NCBI GenBank assembly: GCA_021816925.1
Contig: JAKAWQ010000027.1
Location: 1-43,019, forward strand
Direction of reading: 5' to 3'
Source of the DNA: Pseudomonadota bacterium
GTDB taxonomy: Bacteria; Pseudomonadota; Alphaproteobacteria; Acetobacterales; Acetobacteraceae
Length of the DNA: 43,019 nucleotides
A model generated the notes under the pieces. The model had not been told where the DNA came from. It saw only the letters and a list, made by a program, of their open reading frames with translations, and did not search any database. This document shows, piece after piece, positions 33,771 to 41,113 of this stretch. Made by a program: the position numbers and the translations under genes. Numbering within the stretch: position 1 is the first letter of the stretch; every line of letters starts with the position of its first letter.

Positions 33771-33861
33771 CGAAATCGACCTCGCGGACGTGGCCGGAAA
33801 AGCGCTCGAGCCAGTCGAGGAAGCAAGTGCGCAGGGCGGGATCTGCTTCGGGGAGCGGCAT
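33768..33861 (-). pseudogene. N-terminal fragment of an NTF2/SnoaL-like gene
   Basis: From ATG 33861 the frame reads MPLPEADPALRTCFLDWLER and FSGHVREVDFAAARP, which looks like the first helices of an NTF2-like (SnoaL) protein. After residue about 35 it runs straight into the 107-bp repeat array and the frame becomes repeat-derived Pro/Arg sequence to 33508. The remainder of the domain, about 100 residues, is missing. It lies 33 bases after phaC. Confidence 0.5.
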
Positions 33862-33894
33862 CGGGGTTCCTGGGGGACGACGCGAGGGCGAGGT

Positions 33895-35694
33895 TCAGAG
33901 CAGGCGCACTTTGACGTAGGAACCCGGCGCCGGCTCGATCGGCTTCAGCTTGCCCTTGGCAGGATCCCGCGCCGGCACGCGCTCGTCGCCGTGCGAGGAA
34001 ACCCAGCGATGCCAGTCCGGCCACCAGGAGCCGGCGAGCTCGGAGGCGTCTCTGAGCCAGGCCTCGGGGTCCGCCGGCAGGTCGGGATTGACCCAGTGGT
34101 TGTATTTGCCGCTGTCCGGCGGATTGACGACGCCGGCGATGTGGCCGGAGGCGGCGAGCACGAAGCGGTTCGCGCCGCCGAGGAGTTGCGTGCCGCGATA
34201 GGTCGCCTTCCAGGGCGCGATATGGTCCTCGCGCGTGGACAGGAAATAGGCCGGCACGCGAATGCGCCCGAGATCGATCGGCTCGCCTCCGAGGGTGACG
34301 CCGCAGGGTTCGGCAAGCTTGTTCTCCTGATACATCTTGCGAAGATAGAAGCTGTGCATGCGCGCCGGCATGCGCGTTGAATCGGAGTTCCAGTACAGGA
34401 GATCGAACGGGAAGGGATCGTTGCCGAGCAGGTAGTTGTTGACCACGAACGACCAGATCAGGTCGTTCGCGCGCAGCATGTTGAAGGTCGCCGCCATTTC
34501 GCTGCCTTCGAGGAAGCCGCGGCGATGCATCCGTTCCTCGAGCACCTTGAGCTGCTCTTCGTCGATGAAGACGTTGAGCTCGCCCGATTCGGTGAAGTCG
34601 AGCAGGCTGACGAAGAAGGTTGCGGTCTTGATGGGTTCCTTGTCCTTGGCGGCGAGCCAGGCGAGCGCCGAGCCGAGGAGCGTGCCGCCGAGGCAGTAGC
34701 CGATGGCGTTCACCTCGCGCTCGCCGGTTGTCTTCCTGATGGCCTCCAGCGCCGCGAGGACGCCTTCGGTCATGTAGTGGTCGAAGCCCTTGTCGGCGAG
34801 CCTCTCGTCGGGATTGACCCAGCTCACCATGAAGACGGTGTGGCCCTGAGCGACCGCCCAGCGCACGAAGCTGTTCCTGGGACGAAGGTCGAGGATGTAG
34901 AACTTGTTGATCCAGGGCGGCACGATCAGGAGCGGCCGTTTCAGCACCGTTTCGGTTGCCGGCGCATACTGGATGAGCTGCATCAGATCGTTCTGATAGA
35001 CCACCTGCCCGGGCGAGACGGCGATGTTGCCGCCGACCTGGAAGGCGTCCATGTCGGTCATCTTGATGTGCAGGCGGCCTTTGCCGCGGTCGAGGTCGGA
35101 GAGAAGGTTGGAGAGGCCCTTCAGCAGGTTCTCCCCGCCGGTCTCGGCGGTCTTGCGGAGTACCTCGGGGTTGGTGAGAACGAAGTTGCTCGGGCTCATC
35201 GCCTCGACGAACTGGCGCGCGTAGAAGTCCACTTTCTGGGCGGTCTTCGGGTCGAGCCCGTCCACCCGTCCCACCACGTCCTGCACGAAGCGGGCGGAGA
35301 GCAGATAGGACTGCTTGATGAAGTCGAAGATCTCGTTCTCGTTCCAGGCTGCATCCTTGAACCGCCGGTCGGCCGGGCCGGCCTCGATGACCGGCTTGTG
35401 GTCGAGCCCCATGACGCGGCGGGCGGTGTTCTGCCAGAGGGTCATGTAGTCCTGCCAGAAGCCGAGCTGGGCGTGCATCAGTTCCGCCGGGCTGGTCATC
35501 AGGCGGGTTGTCATTTCGAGGAAGGCGCGGCCGATGTTCAGGGGATCGAGCGGCTGCCCCTCTTCGGACTGGCGCTTCAGCCACTCGCTCACGATGCGCT
35601 GGGAGCGCTCGGCCACGTCTGCCATCGAGCGTCCGATCAGCGCGGGATCAGGGAGCTTGAAGGCAGGCGTGTTCGGCTTCTCCATGTCGGCCAT
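33895..35694 (-). CDS. phaC: Class I poly(3-hydroxyalkanoate) synthase
   Basis: The 599-residue protein polymerises 3-hydroxyacyl-CoA on the granule surface. It has the PhaC N-terminal domain (about 80-260), then LIVPPWINKFYILDLRPRNS, the lipase-like box IGYCLGGTLL with catalytic Cys C334, and the downstream Asp and His in STREDHIAPW and ASGHIAGVVNPP. The length is that of class I single-subunit enzymes. GGAAAGGA precedes ATG 35694; a second Met lies three codons on. It is divergent from the lipoprotein gene. No phaA or phaB is in the window. Confidence 0.95.
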   Translation of the reverse strand: MADMEKPNTPAFKLPDPALIGRSMADVAERSQRIVSEWLKRQSEEGQPLDPLNIGRAFLEMTTRLMTSPAELMHAQLGFWQDYMTLWQNTARRVMGLDHKPVIEAGPADRRFKDAAWNENEIFDFIKQSYLLSARFVQDVVGRVDGLDPKTAQKVDFYARQFVEAMSPSNFVLTNPEVLRKTAETGGENLLKGLSNLLSDLDRGKGRLHIKMTDMDAFQVGGNIAVSPGQVVYQNDLMQLIQYAPATETVLKRPLLIVPPWINKFYILDLRPRNSFVRWAVAQGHTVFMVSWVNPDERLADKGFDHYMTEGVLAALEAIRKTTGEREVNAIGYCLGGTLLGSALAWLAAKDKEPIKTATFFVSLLDFTESGELNVFIDEEQLKVLEERMHRRGFLEGSEMAATFNMLRANDLIWSFVVNNYLLGNDPFPFDLLYWNSDSTRMPARMHSFYLRKMYQENKLAEPCGVTLGGEPIDLGRIRVPAYFLSTREDHIAPWKATYRGTQLLGGANRFVLAASGHIAGVVNPPDSGKYNHWVNPDLPADPEAWLRDASELAGSWWPDWHRWVSSHGDERVPARDPAKGKLKPIEPAPGSYVKVRLL

Positions 35695-35814
35695 GCGAGC
35701 GTCCTTTCCGCGGGAGGAGGGCCCGCGCTAAACCCTCCCCGCGGCAAGGGCCGGGGCAGGCAAATGGTAGGCGACAGGGCGGTACCTAGTCGGAACCCGG
35801 GAGCGGTTCAAGCT

Positions 35815-36669
35815 GTGCCAAAGAGGCCTTTCGGAAGCGTTACAGGGCCGGCGCTGCTTTTGCTGCTGCTTCTGCCTTCCGGCTGTGCCTCCGCGCCCGA
35901 TGCGGTCAACCCGGTAAGCTGGTGGCACAGCCTGGAGGGTGGGCCAATCGCGGCGAAGCGGCCGCCCGCACCGGGGGCAACGGCGCCCTATCCCAATCTC
36001 GCCAGCGTGCCTCTTGCCCCTTCGTTCCTGAGCGCCGAGGAACGGGCGCGGATCTCCGCCGTGCTGCTGGCTGACCGCACGCATGCCGAGCAACGGGCGG
36101 TGCTCGAGCCGCTGCCGGGTCCGGCCCCGCCGCCGGTCGCGCCGCCGGTCGCAGAGGGCGCGGCCAGCGCCAGCCTGCCGGCGGTTTCGAGCACCGCGAC
36201 CCCAGCCGAGGCGCCCGCCGGGGCGGGGCCATCGGCCGCTTCCGCGACCAGCGCTTCGCCAACGCTCGCCGCCGCGGCGGCCAACCTGCCGAATGTGCCG
36301 CTGGCGCCGCCACCACCGCCTTCCTTCGCCGACATCGGGCTGCCCGGACCGCCGCCGGCACCGTTCTCGGCGGCGCCGGCGGGAGGGCTCAGCCTCCACT
36401 TCGCGCCCGGCTCGGCCGCGCTCTCGGCCAGAGACCGCGCGCGCCTTGGCGGCTTTGCCAGGCGGCGCGGCGGTGCGGCGATCGCCGTGATCGGCTTCGG
36501 CGATGCGGCGGCGAGCGACACGGCGGCGCAATCGGCAGCACTCCGGCTCGGGCTGGCGCGGGCGGCTAGCGTGGCCACGGCGCTCGCCGCCGCGGGCGTG
36601 CCGGAGAGCGCGCTCCGGCTGCAGGCCGAGGCGACGGGCAGCGGCGCCGTGGTCCGGATGGTGCCGTGA
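35815..36669 (+). CDS. Lipoprotein with OmpA-like C-terminal domain
   Basis: The 284-residue protein begins at GTG 35815 (MPKRPFGSVTGPALLLLLLL) and has a lipobox PSGC giving a lipidated Cys at about residue 24. A long Pro/Ala-rich linker (about 75-190) follows, then an OmpA-type peptidoglycan-binding domain: LSLHFAPGSAALSARDRARL and AALRLGLARAASVATALAAA. It is likely to tether the outer membrane to the wall. The central OmpA motif is short and lacks the canonical NxxLSxxRA wording, so this part is less certain. No ATG is available near the signal peptide. Confidence 0.75.
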   Translation: MPKRPFGSVTGPALLLLLLLPSGCASAPDAVNPVSWWHSLEGGPIAAKRPPAPGATAPYPNLASVPLAPSFLSAEERARISAVLLADRTHAEQRAVLEPLPGPAPPPVAPPVAEGAASASLPAVSSTATPAEAPAGAGPSAASATSASPTLAAAAANLPNVPLAPPPPPSFADIGLPGPPPAPFSAAPAGGLSLHFAPGSAALSARDRARLGGFARRRGGAAIAVIGFGDAAASDTAAQSAALRLGLARAASVATALAAAGVPESALRLQAEATGSGAVVRMVP

Positions 36670-36883
36670 TGCGGCCGATCGGGGGCTTGAACCGGGTCGG
36701 CCGGCCCCGTCACAATCCGGAAAGCGCCGCGAACCGGGCGCTTCCTCAGATGCTTCCCTTGGGACGCCTTCCGAGAGCGAGCCGCGTGCGACGAGATGGT
36801 CCATCCGACCGGCGCAGAAGCCTCGCCTATCCGATTCGATCGGGTGGGTGGGCCGGCGTGGCGGCAGGCGCCGGGGATCGCGG

Positions 36884-38176
36884 ATGAGCCGCCCGCTATC
36901 GGTCGGGGTGGCCGGCCTCGGCACGGTCGGCGTGGGTGTGCTGCGGCTGCTGCGCGACAACGCCGATGTGATAGGGGCGCGCGCCGGGCGACCGGTGGCG
37001 GTGACTGCCGTCTCGGCGCGCAACAGGACGAGAGACCGCGGAGTGGCGCTCGGCGGGCTCAGATGGTTCGAGGATCCGCTGGCGCTGGCCGCGGATCCGG
37101 CAGTGGACGTCGTGGTGGAGGTGATCGGCGGCGCCGAGGGAGCGGCGCGAGCGCTGGTGGAGGCGGCGCTCTCGCACGGCAAGCCGGTGGTAACCGCCAA
37201 CAAGTCGCTGATCGCGGTGCACGGGGCGGAACTTGCCGCGGCCGCCGAGCGGCACGGTGCGGCACTCGGATTCGAGGCTGCGGTAGCCGGCGGCATTCCG
37301 GTGATCAAGACGCTGCGCGAGGGGCTGGCGGGCAACCGGATCGCTCGGGTGGCCGGGATCCTGAACGGCACCTGCAACTACATTCTCTCGGCGATGCGCG
37401 AGGAGCGGCGCGAATTTGCCGAGGTGCTGGCCGAGGCGCAGCGCCTTGGCTACGCCGAGGCCGACCCGACGCTCGACATCGACGGGATCGACACGGCGCA
37501 CAAGCTCGCCATCCTGGCCGCGCTCGCCTTCGGCCGGCCGGTTGCTTTCGAGGATGTGCATATCGAGGGCATCCGCCGCGTCTCCGCGCTCGACATCGCC
37601 TTCGCCGGCGAACTTGGATACCGCATCAAGCTGCTCGGCATTGCGCGGCGCAGCGACGGCGGGATCGCGGCGCGCGTGCATCCGGCGATGGTGCCGGCCG
37701 GGGCGGCGCTCGCGCGCGTCGATGGCGTGACCAACGCGGTGGTGGCGGAGGGCGATTTCGTCGGCCGGGTGGTGCTGGAGGGTGCGGGGGCCGGCGCCGG
37801 CCCGACGGCCTCGGCGATCGTTGCCGATCTGATCGATCTGGCACGCGGGCGGCTCACGCCGGTGTGGGGGGCGGCGGCGGCGGAGCTAACGCCCGCCCCG
37901 TCCGCGCCGATGCTGCAACACGTGGGATGCTATTACCTCAGGCTGATGGTGGTCGATCGCCCGGGCGTCATTGCGGATGTAACGGCGGTGCTGCGCGATC
38001 TCGGCGTCTCGCTCGAATCGATGCTGCAGCGCGGGCGGGCGCCCGGCGAGGCGGTGCCGGTGGTGCTGGTCACGCACGAGACCGGCGAGGCGGCGATGCG
38101 GGCGGCGCTCGCGCGGATCGCGGCACTCGAAGCGGTACTCGAGGAACCGGTGCTGATCCGGATCGAACCGGGGTGA
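36884..38176 (+). CDS. hom: Homoserine dehydrogenase
   Basis: The 430-residue enzyme reduces aspartate semialdehyde to homoserine in threonine and methionine synthesis. It has the Rossmann motif GVAGLGTVGVGVLRLL, VVTANKSLIAVHG, AGGIPVIKTLREGLAGN, ILNGTCNYILSAM and the catalytic DPTLDIDGIDTAHKLAILAA, plus a C-terminal ACT domain (about 350-430: YYLRLMVVDRPGVIADVTAV) for feedback control. GGGGA precedes ATG 36884. Longer upstream frames cover 200 bases with no homology. glpX follows after 17 bases. Confidence 0.95.
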   Translation: MSRPLSVGVAGLGTVGVGVLRLLRDNADVIGARAGRPVAVTAVSARNRTRDRGVALGGLRWFEDPLALAADPAVDVVVEVIGGAEGAARALVEAALSHGKPVVTANKSLIAVHGAELAAAAERHGAALGFEAAVAGGIPVIKTLREGLAGNRIARVAGILNGTCNYILSAMREERREFAEVLAEAQRLGYAEADPTLDIDGIDTAHKLAILAALAFGRPVAFEDVHIEGIRRVSALDIAFAGELGYRIKLLGIARRSDGGIAARVHPAMVPAGAALARVDGVTNAVVAEGDFVGRVVLEGAGAGAGPTASAIVADLIDLARGRLTPVWGAAAAELTPAPSAPMLQHVGCYYLRLMVVDRPGVIADVTAVLRDLGVSLESMLQRGRAPGEAVPVVLVTHETGEAAMRAALARIAALEAVLEEPVLIRIEPG

Positions 38177-38193
38177 GGGAAAGGGGCGGAACG

Positions 38194-39186
38194 ATGCGGG
38201 AGCAAGCACCGAGGCCAGGCGAGGTGACCGATCGGAATCTCGCGCTCGAGCTGGTGCGGGTGACCGAGGCGGCGGCGCTGGCGGCCTCGCGATGGATGGG
38301 ACGGGGCCGCAAGAACGAAGCCGACGGAGCGGCGGTGGCGGCGATGCGGCGCGCCTTCGATACGGTTGCGATCTCGGGCACGGTGGTGATCGGCGAGGGC
38401 GAGATGGACGAGGCGCCGATGCTGTTCATCGGCGAGAAGGTGGGTGCGGGCGGGCCGGAGATGGATATCGCGGTCGATCCGCTCGAGGGGACGACGACCA
38501 CGGCGAAGGGCGGGCCGAACGCGATGGCGGTGGTGGCGCTCGGCGAGCGCGGGCAGTTCCTGCACGCGCCGGATGTCTATATGCAGAAGATTGCGGTGGG
38601 CGGCGGGCTGCCGGAAGGGGTGGTCGACCTCGACGCGCCGGTTGAGGAGAACTTGCATAATCTCGCACGCGCCAAGAACCGCGAGGTGGGCGATCTGGTG
38701 GTCTGCATTCTCGAGCGCGAGCGGCACGAAGAGCTGATCGCGCATTGCCGCGAGGCCGGGGCGCGCATCGCGCTCATTCCGGATGGCGACGTTGCCGGCG
38801 TGATCGCGACGGCGCAGCCGGAGAGCGGCGTTGATCTCTACATGGGCTCGGGCGGCGCGCCGGAGGGTGTGCTGGCGGCGGCGGCGCTGCGTGCGATCGG
38901 CGGGCAGATGCAAGGGCGGCTCGTGTTCGAGAACGACGCCCAGATCAAGCGGGCGCGGGCGATGGGGATGGCCGATCCGAAGCATAAATTCAACATCATG
39001 GAAATGGCAGGGGGCGACGTCATGTTTGCTGCAACCGGCGTGACGAGCGGGGCGATGCTGCGCGGTGTGCGGCGGTTCGGCCAGGGCGCGGTGACGCACT
39101 CTCTGGTGATGCGCAGCAAGTCGGGCACGGTGCGCTACATCGAGGCGCACCACAACTTCGCAACCAAGACCTGGACGCCGAGCTGA
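38194..39186 (+). CDS. glpX: Class II fructose-1,6-bisphosphatase
   Basis: The 330-residue GlpX removes the 1-phosphate of fructose-1,6-bisphosphate for gluconeogenesis. Signature stretches are RKNEADGAAVAAMRRAFD, VVIGEGEMDEAPMLFIGEKV, DPLEGTTTTAKGGPNAMAVV (Mn/substrate site) and MGSGGAPEGVLAAAALRAIG. It ends TWTPS, two bases before the recJ start. The hom-glpX-recJ order is the usual one in Acetobacteraceae and relatives. AAGGGGCGG precedes the ATG. Confidence 0.96.
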   Translation: MREQAPRPGEVTDRNLALELVRVTEAAALAASRWMGRGRKNEADGAAVAAMRRAFDTVAISGTVVIGEGEMDEAPMLFIGEKVGAGGPEMDIAVDPLEGTTTTAKGGPNAMAVVALGERGQFLHAPDVYMQKIAVGGGLPEGVVDLDAPVEENLHNLARAKNREVGDLVVCILERERHEELIAHCREAGARIALIPDGDVAGVIATAQPESGVDLYMGSGGAPEGVLAAAALRAIGGQMQGRLVFENDAQIKRARAMGMADPKHKFNIMEMAGGDVMFAATGVTSGAMLRGVRRFGQGAVTHSLVMRSKSGTVRYIEAHHNFATKTWTPS

Positions 39187-39188
39187 CG

Positions 39189-40964
39189 GTGCAAGGGCCG
39201 GCGCTCGGCGTTGCGCGGAGCCTCTCCGGGCGACGCTGGGTCTGGCGCGAGGGGCAGGAAAGGATCGGGCTCGGCATTGCCGAGCGGTTCGGCGTGCCGG
39301 AGCTGGTGGGGCGCGTGCTGGCGGCGCGCGGCGTGGCGCTCGAGGCCGCGGGCGATTTTCTTGCCCCGACGCTGCGGGCGATGCTGCCGGATCCGTCGCG
39401 GCTGGCGGATATGGACCGTGCGGCGGAGCGGCTGGCGGAGGCGGTGAGGCGCGGCGAGACGGTTGCCGTTTTCGGCGATTACGATGTGGACGGCGCGTGC
39501 TCGGCGGCGCTGCTTGCGACAGTTCTCGGAGCGCTTGGTGCGCCGGTGCTGACCTACGTGCCGGACCGGCTGCGGGAAGGCTACGGGCCGAACGCCGAAG
39601 CGCTGCTCGGGCTTGCGGCGCGCGGAGCACGGCTGATCGTTTGCGCCGATTGCGGCAGCGGTGCTGCGGAGGCGCTTGGCGCGGTGACGGGACGGGTCGA
39701 AGTGATCGTGCTCGATCACCACAAGATCGAGCTCGCGCCTCCGGTTTTCGCCACCGTCAATCCGAACCGGCTGGATGACCGCTCCGGGCTCGGCGGGCTA
39801 TGCGCGACGGCGGTGGCGTTCCTGGCGGCGGTGGCGCTGCTGCGGGCGCTGCGCCGGAGCGGTTTTTTTGGCGCGCGCGCCGAGCCCGACCTTTTTTCAT
39901 TTCTCGATCTCGTCGCGCTTGCCACGGTCTGCGACGTGATGCCGCTGACCGGGCTCAACCGGGCGCTCGTTTCGCAGGGCCTGAAAGTTATGGCGCGGCG
40001 GGAGCGGCCCGGCCTTGCGGCCCTGATGGCGGTGGCGGAGCTTGCGGGCGGGCCAAGCGCGGAGAGCTGCGGATATGCGCTTGGGCCGCGGATCAATGCG
40101 GGCGGGCGCGTCGCCGAGGCGGATCTCGGGCTGAGGCTGCTGCTGGCGCCGGATGCGGTGGCGGCCGGACCGCTGGCGCGCAAGCTGGATGCGGTGAACC
40201 GCTCCCGGCAGGACGTGGAGGCGGGCGTGCTGGAAGCTGCGCTTGCGGCGGCGGAGAGCCAGGCGGAGGCGGGCCTGCCCGTGCTGGTGGTCAGCGGAGC
40301 GGGCTGGCATCCGGGGGTGGTCGGCATTGTGGCCGGGCGGATCAAGGGGCGCTTCAACCGCCCGACCTGCGTCGTTGGCGTGATGGGCGAGCTGGCCAAG
40401 GGGTCGGGGCGATCGGTGGCGGGGATCGACCTCGGTGCGGCGGTGATTGCGGCGCGCCAGGCGGGACTGCTGGAGACGGGCGGGGGCCATGCGATGGCGG
40501 CCGGCTTCTCGCTGGCGGCGAGCCGGCTCGAGGCCTTCCATGCCTTCCTCAACGAGCGGCTGGCGGGGGCGGCCGAGCTGCCGGGTGCGGCCGACCTGCG
40601 GGTGGAGGGCGCGCTTTCGGTCAAGGGTGCGACGGCGGAGCTGGCCGCGCTCCTGGCGCGGCTGGCGCCGTTCGGAGCGGGAAACGAGGAGCCGGTTCTG
40701 GTGCTGCCGCGGGTGCGCGTGGTGCGCGCGGACCGGGTGGGGCGGGACGGGCGGACGATCCGGGCCATTGTCGCCGACGAGGACGGGGCGGCCGGCGGCG
40801 GGCGGATCAAGGCGATGGCCTTCCGGGCGGCGGAGGGGGCGTTGGCGGCGCCGCTCATCGAGCGAGCCGGGCGGCTTCTGCATCTGGCCGGACATCTGCG
40901 GCTCGATCAGTGGAACGGGGCGCAGGCGCCGGGCTTTGTCATCACCGATGCGGCCTTGGCGTGA
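39189..40964 (+). CDS. recJ: Single-stranded-DNA-specific exonuclease RecJ
   Basis: The 591-residue protein is a DHH-family 5'-3' exonuclease used in recombination and mismatch repair. Motifs: FGDYDVDGACSAALLATVLG (metal ligands), CADCGSGAAEAL, IVLDHHKIEL (DHH), ALGPRINAGGRV and the DHHA1 motif TGGGHAMAAGFSLAASRLEA, followed by an OB-fold (about 460-590). It starts at GTG 39189, two bases after the glpX stop, so translation is likely coupled. Confidence 0.96.
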   Translation: MQGPALGVARSLSGRRWVWREGQERIGLGIAERFGVPELVGRVLAARGVALEAAGDFLAPTLRAMLPDPSRLADMDRAAERLAEAVRRGETVAVFGDYDVDGACSAALLATVLGALGAPVLTYVPDRLREGYGPNAEALLGLAARGARLIVCADCGSGAAEALGAVTGRVEVIVLDHHKIELAPPVFATVNPNRLDDRSGLGGLCATAVAFLAAVALLRALRRSGFFGARAEPDLFSFLDLVALATVCDVMPLTGLNRALVSQGLKVMARRERPGLAALMAVAELAGGPSAESCGYALGPRINAGGRVAEADLGLRLLLAPDAVAAGPLARKLDAVNRSRQDVEAGVLEAALAAAESQAEAGLPVLVVSGAGWHPGVVGIVAGRIKGRFNRPTCVVGVMGELAKGSGRSVAGIDLGAAVIAARQAGLLETGGGHAMAAGFSLAASRLEAFHAFLNERLAGAAELPGAADLRVEGALSVKGATAELAALLARLAPFGAGNEEPVLVLPRVRVVRADRVGRDGRTIRAIVADEDGAAGGGRIKAMAFRAAEGALAAPLIERAGRLLHLAGHLRLDQWNGAQAPGFVITDAALA

Positions 40965-40996
40965 CGGTGGATTTCCGTTAGCAGCGGGGCTCTGTC

Positions 40997-41069
40997 GTCC
41001 CGTTCGTCTAGAGGCCCAGGACACCAGCCTTTCACGTTGGTAACACGGGTTCGAATCCCGTACGGGACA
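40997..41069 (+). tRNA. tRNA-Glu (anticodon UUC)
   Basis: The 73-base gene folds as a complete cloverleaf: acceptor stem GTCCCGT (40997-41003) with ACGGGAC (41062-41068), D-arm with CTAGAGGCCCAGGACA, anticodon loop CTTTCAC with TTC, and T-arm ACGGGTTCGAATCCCGT. The CCA end is not encoded. The discriminator is A. The type I restriction gene ends 45 bases after it, so its 3' end may be an integration site. Confidence 0.97.
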
Positions 41070-41113
41070 GCGGAGAGCATACCAACGGCACACACGACGC
41101 AGCCGTCGTGCCA

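Noticed and set aside
34525-35814. Plus-strand frame running from inside phaC into the lipoprotein
   Set aside because: The part before GTG 35815 is antisense to phaC; only the lipoprotein portion has coding features.
36670-36883. Possible aminotransferase or small gene upstream of hom
   Set aside because: The 214 bases hold no motif and no convincing start; they appear to be promoter and leader.
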